Below, one piece after another: positions 37,001 to 41,139 of a DNA stretch of 64,000 nucleotides. The first letter of the stretch is position 1; each line of letters opens with the position of its first letter. Source of the stretch: Pisaster brevispinus (Eukaryota > Echinodermata > Asteroidea > Forcipulatida > Asteriidae); assembly GCA_023634235.1 (NCBI GenBank), contig JAMKCF010000023.1, forward strand, positions 3,819,001-3,883,000. The letters are read 5' to 3'. The position numbers and the translations under genes are program-made. The notes beneath the pieces were generated by a model, which saw only the letters and a program-made list of their open reading frames with translations, made no database searches and was not told where the DNA came from.

Positions 37001-39678
37001 AATTAACATATTGGGGACAGAAAGTAGTGATTTTGCGGCAGATATTTTGACATATTAAATCCTCGCCGCGTTGTAACTGTCTCATGTTCTCGTCGTTAGC
37101 TGTCCCCTTTGGCCAACTATGGCATCCCATGTTTACGTGCGGCCGGGAAGTCATAGGTGAAATCTACCGAAATCCCTTGCAAGACTCATACCCTCCAGCT
37201 TTGCTTTTCATCAAAACATGTTAATGTAAAGTCCTCCTTCTGGCGTTTAAGTCACTCGGGAAATCTCAAAAGTGTGTGGCTTTTTCGGTTCGCTGCAGGG
37301 GTTTCGTTCGGTGGCAGTTTTTTCTCTCTCTCTCTATCAAAGTCTCTCTTCATAGAAGGGCGGTCTTAGTTAAACTGTGAAAAGAATTGCCCACCATAGA
37401 ACCGCTGCAAAAACAGATGGTCTTTATACCTAGTCTTTCTTGGGAACAACTCTGTTTTGTATTGATGAACTTGTCCTCGGGAATTATACCTAGAAAGAAA
37501 GAGTCAGGGAGCCTCAGGCCTGATCAAATATTCTTCTTGAAAAATGTCCAAAGGTGATCTACTTTAAGCTGTACAATTTGAAAAGTGGGATCAATAAAAT
37601 TGGGTTATGAATATAATTTATTAATATAGCTGAAAGCATTGTGTGAGTATTTTGTACAAATAAAGAGATTTTTTTTTTTCTTGATTATAAATTTATGTGC
37701 GATTTTTCAACAAAGAGAAAATAGACATAAGAACTGTTGCGGTGAGTGGTTTTAGGAATGAAACTTTTCAATATTGTGACTTACAAGACTGTAAAAAGTA
37801 TCACTAAGGGGGCGGAGGGAATTTATTCCAGAGCTTAGGATGGGAAATGGAAAATGATTTGTCTGCCAATGTGTTACTTGTAAATTAACATTTTATCTGG
37901 AAACATATGAGTAGAAAAATTTGCATTTGTTTTGCAAAAGGATTCTTTGCTGTATTTCTTCATATTTTTATTTATACATAATTAAAAACCTGTTCTCGGA
38001 AATTGATCAAATTCATTTTTAAAAGAACTGAAACGAAACATTTTATAATGTCAAATGAAATAAAATTCTCTCCATTTTCTATACAATTTTTTTAAATCTC
38101 TAACCACTCTCTCAAGGAAAAGGGAAGTAATTTATTCAATGCACATGCTCATCTGACATAAAAAATATGCCTGATGCGCACTGCTCTCAAACCGCCCAAA
38201 TTAAAAAAAAAAATTTGTGTGAGATATTTTTTGATAGATTTAGCCCGAGGTAAACAGAGCATAAGTAGGCAATTTCAGCTAATATCTTGTTTTGATCTTT
38301 ATCCCACAGGCTTTTAAGCCCTGCTGTGAGATCAGCCCGGATATTGATATGTATAAAACAAATCCAATTAGTAATGCAAGGGGATGACCACATGTCTACA
38401 ACTCAATTAATGAATGAGGAAAAGTCCTAGACTGTGGGTAACAGATGATGGTAACCTCACCCTGAACCTTGGGGGGGGGGGTAGCCTCGCACATAAACCC
38501 TCAGGTGTTCCTACCCCCCAACCACCCTCTGGGTTAATGTTGAGGGACCTTATTTATATATGTACAAGGATTGGGGCTCAATTTCATTACTCTGCTTACC
38601 GTAAGCAAAGAATCAGCGCTTACGGAAGCAGGGAATTATTTGCTTTCATCAAGCGTATTTTTACGGGTTGGCAGAGAATGTTTGCTTGTGCGCGTGCATA
38701 CTCCCCGTTACTAGGCATTCTGCACTTACACAGCTAGCGCAGAAATTCGGCGTTTGCACAGTAAGCGGAGAATGGTGATCGCAAGCGCAGAATTCGGCGG
38801 TAAGCAGAGCCATGATATTGGGCCCAGATGTACCTCTAGCTTAACCCTAACCATGCTAAATGCAACAATATGCACCAAATGGTAATAGTTGTTGTGATCT
38901 GTTGCATTTGGCAGTCAACTCAGATGTCATTTTTTGACTGAATTTGTTGCATTCAGCAGTGAAGTGACTTCATATAGGTTTGGGTGCTTCTATTGTATCT
39001 GAACAACTTATAATGGGTATTTCAAAATGTTTTTTACGGGAAAAGTATTGAGAAGTATGATGTAATATTAGGTAAGAATCATAATTCAAATCATATTCAA
39101 AAGACTGTATAATAACAGTTAAACATTACACTTATGTGCATACTGTTGCATTTAGCAGGGCAATTGCTCAGTCCTTTCCCAAACAGCATGCCTGCACAAT
39201 GCAACAATATCCATTGTTGCATTTTGTTGCATTTGGCATGGTTCTCATTTCAACTGTGTTGCATTCTGTTGTATTTGGCAGGCTTTCTAGAGAGACCCTA
39301 ATGGGGGTTAGGGTTAATAATAATAATATTGAACATTTCTAGTGCACAAGGATGACACTCCTGGCGTAAAAAAACAGGAACTCTGCTGTACACAAAAGAC
39401 AACCAAAGGCCGAAGCTATGATTTCCGCAATAGATAAGTTTTGAGATGTGTTTTAAATTGAGAACAAGTACCTGCTGGAGTTGAAGTTGGAGGCTGCTCC
39501 AAAGAGATGGCCCAGCATGTAATCTTTCTCATTTGTGTGTATTTTTTCATCCAGCTTTGACTATGGAGACAAATTCTGGGCGATCAAATCCAAGTTCTTC
39601 AGGTGTTGCTGTGGCTCAGTCCATTGTAAGCATTCTGAGGGGTCATCTGGGAGCAGTGAACCAGACAGTTGCGAATAG
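7058..39678 (+). CDS. EHMT: EHMT (G9a/GLP) H3K9 methyltransferase gene, 24 joined coding exons
   Basis: This gene encodes a nuclear enzyme that adds one and two methyl groups to histone H3 lysine 9, using S-adenosylmethionine, for repression. Vertebrates have the pair EHMT1/GLP and EHMT2/G9a; a single invertebrate orthologue is expected. The joined model is 4212 nt, 1403 residues: a disordered N-terminal half (1 to about 600), a Cys/His-rich zinc region (617-726), ankyrin repeats (about 865-1110), pre-SET with nine zinc cysteines (1185-1239), SET (about 1245-1367) and post-SET CxCx4C (1380-1387). All 23 introns are GT-AG and all phases match. The protein is somewhat longer than the roughly 1200-1300 residues of human homologues. 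Exon 1 and the small exons in the poorly conserved linker are least certain; the region from exon 12 to the stop is nearly unambiguous. Confidence 0.93.
7076..8659 (+). other. EHMT intron 1
   Basis: The intron is AT-rich without a recognisable gene. Its last 450 bases contain the inverted GTCGCCCC-rich minisatellite at 8225-8530. The acceptor is the T-rich tract ending TTTTTTAACAG at 8659. Confidence 0.5.
8225..8530. repeat. Inverted GTCGCCCC / GGGGCGAC minisatellite
   Basis: Up to about 8360 the + strand repeats units such as GCAAAGTCGCCCCC. After about 8375 the same unit appears inverted, as GGGGCGACTTTGC, to 8530. The whole region could fold on itself, about 130 bp upstream of the large N-terminal exon. 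It creates a spurious Pro-rich open frame. Confidence 0.7.
8660..10310 (+). CDS. EHMT: EHMT exon 2 (residues 7-556, disordered N-terminal half)
   Basis: The exon starts after TTTTTTAACAG and ends at CTG|GTAAGC, leaving one base (phase 1). It encodes a Lys/Ser/Thr/Pro-rich, low-hydrophobicity region typical of EHMT N termini. Visible motifs are GARKT with Lys101 (8942-8944), resembling the residues around H3 Lys9; TTRKS with Lys129; PLDLS at 436-440 (9947-9961), the CtBP-binding type; an acidic stretch DEDD near 424; and a run RKKKKKHPR near 524, a likely nuclear localisation signal. Translation could also start at 8702 within this exon. The long Glu run of mammalian G9a is absent. Confidence 0.9.
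10821..10946 (+). CDS. EHMT: EHMT exon 3 (residues 557-599)
   Basis: The acceptor is CTTTTGAATTTGTTTGGGCAG and the donor is CTG|GTAAGA. The exon is Ser/Thr/Glu-rich ([16 protein letters not shown] at its start). It accepts the single base left by exon 2 and passes one base to exon 4, which makes the downstream [10 protein letters not shown] frame correct. An upstream acceptor at 10785 has a similar sequence but would put the frame out by one. Confidence 0.75.
11570..11812. mobile_element. MITE, family Y (TIR GGGCCCAATTTCATAGCTCTGCTTA)
   Basis: This intron 3 element runs from CCAAATTTCATGGCTCAATT to the inverse CAGAGCTATGAAATTGGGCCC. Its interior is full of AAGCGCAGAATT-like words. The same element lies in the opposite orientation at about 38573-38822, and diverged relatives are at 57459-57648 and 59200-59393. 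Confidence 0.7.
11933..11970 (+). CDS. EHMT: EHMT exon 4 (residues 599-611)
   Basis: This 38-nt exon lies between TTTTAATACAG and CAG|GTGAGA. It encodes [13 protein letters not shown] in the frame shared by exons 3 and 5. It is too short to have homology of its own; splice signals and phase support it. It is separated from exon 5 by only 123 bases. Confidence 0.75.
12094..12189 (+). CDS. EHMT: EHMT exon 5 (residues 612-643, start of Cys-rich region)
   Basis: The exon opens [14 protein letters not shown], matching the ELPLCSCRM block that begins the EHMT-specific cysteine-rich region of G9a and GLP. Cysteines at 617-619 and one further on are candidate zinc ligands. It is phase 0 on both sides, between CTCCACAG and GAG|GTGGGT. 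Confidence 0.9.
12258..12753 (-). mobile_element. Penelope-like retroelement fragment with inverted ends
   Basis: On the minus strand about 12692-12490 translates to the C-terminal part of a Penelope-like element endonuclease region. Visible features are the order RPYTRST, then TEQHKS, then [11 protein letters not shown], then a [10 protein letters not shown] block, a pattern typical of GIY-YIG-type Penelope C termini. The frame is broken after the RRR, so it is a dead copy. About 60 bases at each edge (12258-12320 and 12690-12753) are inverse copies of one another (GATTATGAGGTT at the outer ends). It lies in intron 5 opposite to EHMT. Confidence 0.6.
12796..12884 (+). CDS. EHMT: EHMT exon 6 (residues 644-673, Cys-rich region)
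   Basis: The exon starts LVECKNKI and continues to [15 protein letters not shown], matching the RPSSRVALMVLCETH segment of human G9a. It ends CACAA|GTAAGT in phase 2 and supplies cysteines 647 and 670 to the zinc region. Confidence 0.9.
13434..13488 (+). CDS. EHMT: EHMT exon 7 (residues 673-691, CCPGCGCFC)
   Basis: This 55-nt exon encodes [18 protein letters not shown], matching MVKHHCCPGCGYFC of G9a. It has the densest cysteine cluster of the region (681, 682, 685, 687, 689). The acceptor is GATTTGTTCAG and the donor ACG|GTAAGA; the exit phase is 0. Confidence 0.92.
13618..14560. mobile_element. Nested repeats in intron 7: SINE-A, MITE-X and SINE-B pieces
   Basis: A tRNA-Leu-like SINE-A head (13618 to about 13716) stops at TTAA and is followed at once by a family X MITE start (AGGGAAGGTATATGTTTGG). 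A SINE-B unit with its tRNA-like head (13868-13940) lies inside it. MITE-X interior resumes near 14050, an inverted SINE-B tail occupies about 14288-14400, and a SINE-A tail (AAAGAACCCAGTTACACTT onward) runs from 14434 to 14560. The order fits successive insertions into one SINE-A copy. Confidence 0.55.
14747..15051 (+). CDS. EHMT: EHMT exon 8 (residues 692-793, end of zinc region)
   Basis: The exon reads [10 protein letters not shown] then [20 protein letters not shown], matching FHKAC and MVFCPHCG of G9a and completing the Cys/His zinc region (C697, H707, H710, C713, C723, C726). The rest is linker, with basic and acidic Ser-rich stretches. The acceptor is TTTTGTCCTCAG; the donor CCGAG|GTATGA leaves two bases. 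Confidence 0.92.
15163..15257 (+). mobile_element. SINE-A head, split by a TTAA-flanked insertion
   Basis: The tRNA-Leu(CAA)-like head starts GTCGTGGCCGAGCGGATAAG, has an anticodon-loop region like CTCATAC, and runs to GTGTCCTTAA. The SINE body resumes at 15758 with TTAAGCAAGACACTTGACC, so the copy was continuous before the 500-bp element landed in its TTAA. It is not a functional tRNA gene. Confidence 0.75.
15258..15757. mobile_element. piggyBac-like MITE (TTAA target duplication) inside a SINE
   Basis: The 500-bp element is flanked on both sides by TTAA (15254-15257 and 15758-15761), starts CCCTAAAGGGCCC and ends TTAGGG. CCC..GGG ends next to duplicated TTAA are the hallmark of piggyBac transposition. 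A perfect 21-base inner inverted repeat is at 15267-15287 and 15704-15724. The interior repeats AGGATTTAGAAGGATTTGGG-like words. There is no open frame, so it is non-autonomous. Confidence 0.75.
16118..16233 (+). CDS. EHMT: EHMT exon 9 (residues 793-832, linker)
   Basis: The exon encodes a Ser/Lys-rich linker beginning [20 protein letters not shown]. The acceptor is TCTCCTTTGTTTCAG and the donor TCAA|GTAAGA, phase 2 in and phase 1 out. Conservation is low, so support comes from the splice signals and the frame fit with exon 10. Confidence 0.75.
16774..16840 (+). CDS. EHMT: EHMT exon 10 (residues 832-854)
   Basis: The exon encodes [20 protein letters not shown], which aligns with the PLGPGREALEKALVIQ block just before the ankyrin repeats in G9a. 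The acceptor is GTTGTCATCTCAG and the donor GAGAC|GTAAGT; phases 1 in, 2 out. Confidence 0.88.
16917..17334 (+). mobile_element. SINE-A, full length (tRNA-Leu head)
   Basis: This copy, about 418 bp in intron 10, has a class II tRNA-like head (GTGGCCGAGCGG box A region, anticodon loop CTCAAGC, GGTTCGAG-like box B). A long body carries GAACCCAGTGCACTTATTGA and CACCTTGTAAACCATTACAT. The 3' end is GCGCTATATAAGAAGCCA followed by (TTA)n. The near-identical copy at 25010-25426 defines its limits. Confidence 0.85.
17694..17776 (+). CDS. EHMT: EHMT exon 11 (residues 854-882, pre-ankyrin helix)
   Basis: The exon encodes [20 protein letters not shown] and ends KVLQMM, aligning with KKLRFHPRQLYLSVKQGELQ of G9a, the first ankyrin-type element. 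The acceptor is CTTCCTCTTTTTTCCAG and the donor ATGG|GTAAGA. Confidence 0.92.
17876..18451. repeat. Near-complete 575-bp palindrome in intron 11
   Basis: The left half starts AGAGGAAGGGAAATG and the right half ends with its inverse, CATTTCCCTTCCTCT. Matching words continue inward on both arms: ATGTACTCATTT / AAATGAGTACACC, GTGTGAGTGGGG / CCCCACTCACAC, GTCTCTAACCTCAC / GTGAGGTTAGAGAC, ATTCTGAGAAAAA / TTTTTCTCAGAAT. The centre is near 18160. It is a foldback element with arms of roughly 285 bp and no coding capacity. Confidence 0.8.
18811..18965 (+). CDS. EHMT: EHMT exon 12 (residues 882-933, ankyrin repeat)
   Basis: The exon encodes [20 protein letters not shown], then [20 protein letters not shown] and DHKTPL, a clear ankyrin repeat matching DPNFQSDQQSKRTPLHAAAQ of G9a. 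The expected TPLHAAA is ESALHPAAA here. The acceptor is ACTCTTATTTTTCAG and the donor CTG|GTAGGG, phase 0. Confidence 0.95.
19241..20350. repeat. ~100-bp tandem array in intron 12, interrupted by a SINE-B insertion
   Basis: Unit starts (GGCAGTAARCTGGTTC) fall at 19243, 19342, 19461, 19561, 19664, 19765 and 19867, spacings 99-119. Each unit carries CTAGAAGCAGTAATTGTAAT and GTTGATGTGTGTTTCATGAA. The seventh unit is cut at 19892 by an inserted element and resumes at 20327. The array then runs into the exon 13 acceptor (20376), whose last 45 bases resemble the unit. Confidence 0.85.
19893..20326 (+). mobile_element. SINE-B composite with 9-bp target duplication
   Basis: CTACTAGAA flanks both sides (19884-19892 and 20327-20335). 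Inside are an inverted tail (19893 to about 19968), a direct tail, a linker (ATCTATTAAATCGTTGCGGT), a tRNA-like head (GGTGGTCTAGTTGGTAAGAC, with box B GGGTTCGAATCCC at 20186), and a second tail with GTACTGAGTATACAGTGCTA. The inverted and direct tails form a snap-back palindrome. Related units are in introns 7 and 17 and at 42100-42300. Confidence 0.75.
20377..20451 (+). CDS. EHMT: EHMT exon 13 (residues 934-958, ankyrin repeat)
   Basis: The exon encodes [20 protein letters not shown] then TVQHK, matching MEAVVNNHLEVARYMVQRGG of G9a. It is phase 0 on both sides, with acceptor TTTTATCTTGTAG and donor AAG|GTAACT. Confidence 0.95.
20640..20770. repeat. TTAATTAACCATTATA minisatellite
   Basis: About seven imperfect copies of a 17-20-base AT-only motif (ATTAATTAACCATTATATTA) lie in intron 13. 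It is a low-complexity array with no other content. Confidence 0.7.
21086..21187 (+). CDS. EHMT: EHMT exon 14 (residues 959-992, ankyrin repeat)
   Basis: The exon encodes [20 protein letters not shown] then [14 protein letters not shown], matching EEDGSTCLHHAAKIGNLEMV. It is phase 0 on both sides. Its donor CAG|GTAAGC and about 20 bases before it are repeated twice more downstream in the intron. Confidence 0.95.
21167..21345 (+). repeat. Triplicated exon 14 splice-donor segment
   Basis: The block ending AATTCCCAGGTAAGCAG occurs at the true donor (GT at 21188), again with an identical donor (GT at 21262), and a third time as AATTCCCAGCTAAGCAG (near 21333), where the GT is lost. Spacings are 74 and 72 bases. 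The intervening sequence (GAACCACTCCCC.CTGTTTGTT) is repeated too. Confidence 0.9.
21691..21795 (+). CDS. EHMT: EHMT exon 15 (residues 993-1027, ankyrin repeat, methyl-lysine cage)
   Basis: The exon encodes [20 protein letters not shown] then [16 protein letters not shown]997, W1002 and E1005 correspond to the [10 protein letters not shown] block that forms part of the H3K9me1/me2-binding aromatic cage in G9a and GLP ankyrin repeats. It is phase 0 on both sides. Confidence 0.96.
22277..22696. mobile_element. MITE with TIR CAGGGCTCGAATTTG
   Basis: Perfect 15-base ends, CAGGGCTCGAATTTG and CAAATTCGAGCCCTG, bound 420 bp in intron 15. An 8-base repeat CTGAATGT lies at the left flank and overlaps the right terminus, so the independent flank match is AATGT. 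Ends starting CAGGG are typical of hAT-type elements. The interior repeats GGCCAGTAAACCTG / GGTCCAGTAAAC. Confidence 0.75.
22772..22887 (+). CDS. EHMT: EHMT exon 16 (residues 1028-1066, ankyrin repeat)
   Basis: The exon encodes [20 protein letters not shown] then a segment ending HGDTPL, matching EENICLHWASFTGSAAIAEV of G9a. W1035 in LHWA is another cage position. The donor CCGCT|GTAAGT is phase 2. A longer open frame in another phase covers this exon but has no homology. Confidence 0.95.
23246..23284 (+). CDS. EHMT: EHMT exon 17 (residues 1066-1079)
   Basis: This 39-nt exon encodes [12 protein letters not shown] between split codons, matching LHIAARESYHDCVLLF of G9a across the exon 16/17/18 junctions. 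The acceptor is TTTTTTTTCTTACAG and the donor TCAC|GTGAGT. Confidence 0.93.
23380..23880 (+). mobile_element. Two head-to-tail SINE-B units in intron 17
   Basis: Two tRNA-like heads (GGTNGTCTAGTGGTAAGAC... with GGGTTCGAATCCC at 23467 and 23722) are each followed by the tail CAGAGCTCGGGAAAG and CACATNGGTGTAAGG. Linker ATCTATTAAAT(CGTTGCAG) joins the units and ends the second one, 20 bases before exon 18's acceptor. SINE-B repeatedly appears as tandem units in this window. Confidence 0.75.
23900..24067 (+). CDS. EHMT: EHMT exon 18 (residues 1079-1135, last ankyrin repeat)
   Basis: The exon encodes [20 protein letters not shown] then a segment ending [12 protein letters not shown], matching LFLSRGANPELRNKEGDTAW and NRAIRTEKIICR of G9a. 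The acceptor is TTGTTCTCTGTAG and the donor AGCCG|GTGAGA. Confidence 0.96.
24346..24415. repeat. 23-bp tandem GCGTATTGCGCTGTTCTAGCTCC
   Basis: Two perfect copies and a partial third lie in intron 18. The word GCGTATTGCG recurs near 24448. No function is evident. Confidence 0.8.
24698..24842 (+). CDS. EHMT: EHMT exon 19 (residues 1135-1183, entry to pre-SET)
   Basis: The exon encodes [20 protein letters not shown] then [20 protein letters not shown], matching [20 protein letters not shown] and [20 protein letters not shown] of G9a. The acceptor is TTTATTTACCCAG and the donor CCG|GTAAGG, phase 0. Confidence 0.96.
24920..25560. mobile_element. MITE-X copy carrying a SINE-A insertion
   Basis: MITE-X sequence (CACTCCAAAAGTTAACGACC up to TTCAGTTATTGATAGT) is broken at 25010 by a complete SINE-A and resumes at about 25427 with CAGCTATTCTGAGAAAGG. 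SINE-A therefore inserted after the MITE. The left MITE terminus is degraded. Confidence 0.65.
25010..25426 (+). mobile_element. SINE-A, full length (tRNA-Leu head)
   Basis: The same family as 16917-17334, collinear and largely identical over about 417 bp: head GTGTCATGGCCTAGCGGTTA, box B GGGTTCGAGTCCC, body CCTTCGGATGGGACGTAAAG, 3' end GCGCTATATAAGAAGCCACT. It lies in intron 19 within a MITE. Confidence 0.87.
25795..25898. repeat. 51-bp direct duplication
   Basis: GATTTGACCGTGTGTCAGCA...GATGTAGAGACTCT occurs twice in a row with one difference (TTTCCCATT / TTTCACATT). The near-identity suggests a recent duplication in intron 19. Confidence 0.85.
25972..26345. mobile_element. MITE, family X, 40 bp from exon 20
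   Basis: It starts AGGGAGGGTATACCTTTGGT and ends GTGTACCCTGCCTT, with the interior landmarks GGCTTCAGGCATGAAGCTT and CACCAAGTGAGGATACTGG. It lies directly upstream of the exon 20 acceptor region in intron 19. Confidence 0.7.
26387..26467 (+). CDS. EHMT: EHMT exon 20 (residues 1184-1210, first half of pre-SET zinc cluster)
   Basis: The exon encodes [20 protein letters not shown] then VQCWYDL, matching [20 protein letters not shown] of G9a. C1185, C1187, C1192, C1197 and C1199 are five of the nine ligands of the pre-SET three-zinc cluster. It is phase 0 on both sides and is followed by the longest intron of the gene. Confidence 0.96.
26518..26766 (+). mobile_element. SINE-C (third tRNA-derived family)
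   Basis: A tRNA-like head (GGGTGGCTCAGTGGTTTCTT, with box B GGTTCGAATCCC at 26561) is followed by a body with GTGGGTTTTCCCCATTGGG and a tail GTGTAATAAACTAACTAAA running into (AAAT)n. A diverged body fragment is at about 32490-32630. Confidence 0.65.
26800..27125 (+). mobile_element. Possible retroelement 3' end
   Basis: Non-coding sequence ends GAATAAAGTATTGTTTTGAA and runs straight into TCAATCAATC and ATCGATCG repeats, as at the 3' end of non-LTR elements or processed transcripts. No protein homology is seen, so the assignment is tentative. Confidence 0.35.
27126..27270. repeat. (TCAA)n / (ATCG)n microsatellite
   Basis: TCAATCAATC passes into ATCGATCGGTCGATCGG and pure ATCG repeats, then back to TCAATCAATC. 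It follows the element ending at 27125. Confidence 0.95.
27660..28040 (+). mobile_element. LINE 3' remnant (CR1/L2-like)
   Basis: Around 27836-27920 the + strand encodes [20 protein letters not shown], followed by a DSPSIQTF segment, the usual C-terminal signature of CR1/L2-type reverse transcriptase ORFs (WN.LP, then S...F...L). A frameshift follows. The 3' end GGCACTTTATAAATACTCAT plus (TTA)n resembles the GCGCTATATAAG...(TTA)n end of SINE-A. It is a dead 5'-truncated copy. Confidence 0.65.
28425..29010 (+). repeat. G-rich minisatellite, ~50-bp units in ~100-bp pairs
   Basis: The word GTGTCAGAAGTGGGATTG repeats about every 50 bases, roughly a dozen times. Two unit types alternate, with spacers AATGTAAATGGGTGGGGAAT and AATGTCAATGGGGGGAGGGG, giving a higher-order period near 100. 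Runs of four to six G could form quadruplexes on the coding strand. A lone half unit is at 29427. Confidence 0.9.
29855..30050 (+). mobile_element. SINE-A tail fragment
   Basis: It contains CCCAGTACACTTGTCATTAA, then CACCTTGTAAACCGTTACAT and CACATACCTTGTAG, collinear with the full SINE-A body but lacking the tRNA head. Confidence 0.7.
33003..33185. repeat. (AAAT)n / (AAATGAAT)n microsatellite
   Basis: About 180 bases, AAAT repeats first, then AAATGAAT repeats, then AAATATATTAAT units, in intron 20 roughly 460 bases before exon 21. Confidence 0.95.
33650..33852 (+). CDS. EHMT: EHMT exon 21 (residues 1211-1278, pre-SET end and SET start)
   Basis: The exon encodes [20 protein letters not shown], then the cysteines C1229, C1233, C1235 and C1239 that complete the nine-ligand zinc cluster, then [20 protein letters not shown]. 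This matches [20 protein letters not shown] and [20 protein letters not shown] of G9a. The acceptor is TTGATGACAG and the donor TGCGA|GTAAGT. Confidence 0.97.
33995..34530. repeat. Diverged ~120-146-bp tandem array in intron 21
   Basis: Four copies carry TTTAAGCCAACATTTTCA (near 34015, 34161, 34306, 34427), then TGTAATTTGCTACTTTTGTG, then AGAAGTGGACCCTAGACGTT. Spacings are 146, 145 and 121. Copies differ at perhaps a quarter of positions, so the array is old. Confidence 0.8.
34746..34824 (+). CDS. EHMT: EHMT exon 22 (residues 1278-1304, SET core)
   Basis: The exon encodes [20 protein letters not shown] then FDLDNE, almost identical to [20 protein letters not shown] of G9a. The Tyr of the ICEYAGE motif (Y1279) lies at the active site in this family. 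The donor is GAG|GTACGC, phase 0. Confidence 0.97.
35644..35819 (+). CDS. EHMT: EHMT exon 23 (residues 1305-1363, SAM-binding SET motif)
   Basis: The exon encodes [20 protein letters not shown], then [13 protein letters not shown] and a segment ending [14 protein letters not shown]1318 to C1327 span the NxSRFxNHxC block that binds S-adenosylmethionine; C1327 also binds the post-SET zinc. The donor CTTGG|GTAAGT is phase 2. Confidence 0.97.
35950..36095. mobile_element. Degenerate MITE-Y fragment
   Basis: It contains CTGCTAAGCATAGACAAGTT, AATCAGGTTACCAG and TTGGCCCCAAAAT, the same order of words as the family Y copy at 57459-57648. Ends are degraded. Confidence 0.45.
36186..36560. repeat. 12-bp CCTGGGCTCCAG minisatellite
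   Basis: From 36209 to about 36335 the 12-base unit CCTGGGYTCCAG repeats almost perfectly. Downstream it decays into GCTTGGGCTCTG-like units to 36560. Because 12 is divisible by 3, frames stay open on both strands and give repetitive LEPR or GSSL peptides that are not genes. It lies in intron 23. Confidence 0.9.
38573..38822. mobile_element. MITE, family Y
   Basis: It starts TTGGGGCTCAATTTCATTAC and ends CAGAGCCATGATATTGGGCCC. The interior (CTTACGGAAGCAGGGAATTA, GCTAGCGCAGAAATT) is the inverse of the intron 3 copy at 11570-11812. It also explains a 107-codon open frame at 38414-38737. Confidence 0.7.
38845..39313. mobile_element. Second piggyBac-like MITE (TTAA-flanked)
   Basis: TTAA flanks both sides (38841-38844 and 39314-39317). 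The element starts CCCTAACCATGCTAAATGCA and ends GGGGGTTAGGG. The interior repeats GTTGCATTTGGCA at least five times in both orientations. At 469 bp without an open frame, it shares the CCCTAA..TTAGGG ends of the intron 8 element but has a different interior. Confidence 0.65.
39555..39678 (+). CDS. EHMT: EHMT exon 24 (residues 1363-1403, catalytic Tyr, post-SET, stop)
   Basis: The exon encodes [20 protein letters not shown] then SVHCKHSEG and a short Ser-rich tail ending DSCE before TAG. It matches [20 protein letters not shown] of G9a. F1364 is at the F/Y switch position and Y1366 is the catalytic Tyr. C1380, C1382 and C1387 with C1327 form the post-SET zinc site. The tail is shorter than in mammals. 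Confidence 0.97.
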
Positions 39679-40689
39679 AGTCTCCCACAAGTTCAAGGTT
39701 TCTTCTTTATACTTCTCTTTTGTTTTTCATACTGTATCAGTCTGGGGTTTTTTTATGCCTGAGATATGCCTCAAGACAAAGTTGATGTCATTTGTCTTGT
39801 TTGGTATGAAGAAGTGAGTGGTGTTTGAAACCTACATGAGATCTCGATGGACCTTGCAGGATTGCGTTTGTCAGTATTGTATTTGAATGCTGGAACTATG
39901 CCAAGGAATGTGAACATAATTCTTGTACAATGAAGTTTCACAAAGAATCCATCCCAACATCCCATGTTGATTCAAGATCAGCGTGGACAAGCTATATCAC
40001 TATCCAACAACCTTGTTTTCTTTCAAAAGTAACGCACACATCACAGTGAGGCTGGACACGAAATAGTCTGGGGCCATTGATGTAAATCAATGTCACAGTC
40101 ATCTCTGTGAACAAGGATTCAGACAAGGATAAGAATCAAAATTCACTGTCAGCAGAAATTGCTTGAGCGTGTTTGCTGGAAGATTTTGAAGCTTGGAAAC
40201 GGCAGATGCAGCTAGCATCTTCATTATGGGAAATCTCTGATGCAAGAGATTCATAGTAAATACATGAGGTCTTTGATAGGGAGGTTGGATTGAAGAGGGA
40301 TAGTCTATAAGGATCAGTGTCAGAACTGTAAGGATAGGAGGATCAAAAAAGTCATAAATTTAAATATATCATTTATTTTATTTTTTTTTCAACTCTCAAA
40401 TTTTGAATAATGTGTGGAGAAATCGCAAGGTTCGCTTGAAAAGTCAGCTCACTGTACTTTTTTGTTGTTGTTAAGATTGTCTGTGTGGGCAGGTGACCTA
40501 GTTTTTTAAAATTTTCATTATTATTATTTTTTTTTGTTTCCATTCACTCACTCATTGTACCACCTTCATCACACTGTGCCTTTCCAACACATTTGTAGTA
40601 CATTTCTTAAGAAAAAAAAAAACTAACAAAATGTTTTAGAACCTCATTATAACCTTCCTTCACCCCACCCCCCCACCACCACCATCATA

Positions 40690-40863
40690 GTGTTAGCCAG
40701 AGGGGTGTCTGGGTGTCTTTTGGACACCCTGCTCTGTTTTAAATGTGAACACCCTGTTTCATCTGTCATTTACACATAAATGCATTCTAAGTGAACAATT
40801 TGGACACCCAGTTTTTAAATTAACAGCAAATTTGGACACCCTTTTACCAAATCCTGGCTAAAA
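40690..40863. mobile_element. Small inverted-repeat element (TTAGCCAG ends)
   Basis: It opens GTTAGCCAGAGGGGTGTC and closes with the rough inverse GACACCCTTTTACCAAATCC then TGGCTAAAAC. GGACACCC recurs inside four times. It is about 174 bp and non-coding; the boundaries are approximate. Confidence 0.45.
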
Positions 40864-41139
40864 CCTAGCCCCATATCACCGTTCCATAAGTCAAACCTGT
40901 TTTATAAAAATCCAGTGTTTTATATCCTAAGGAACCAGAGAATTTCCAACCACTCACTCAGATTGTCCAAATTGGATACACTCCCTGTTCTTTCCAGAAC
41001 TACCACAACTCCATGGAACGATGCATCTGTACATAGTGTAACCACAAACATGACTAGATTGTATTCCATCACGCAAACTTTTATATCCAACTTGTACAAA
41101 TATCAAAACCGTTGCTGGATATCAGAATGTACTTTTCTT

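Noticed and set aside
38414..38737. 107-codon + strand open frame
   Set aside because: Most of it lies in a family Y MITE (38573-38822) and it has no homology.
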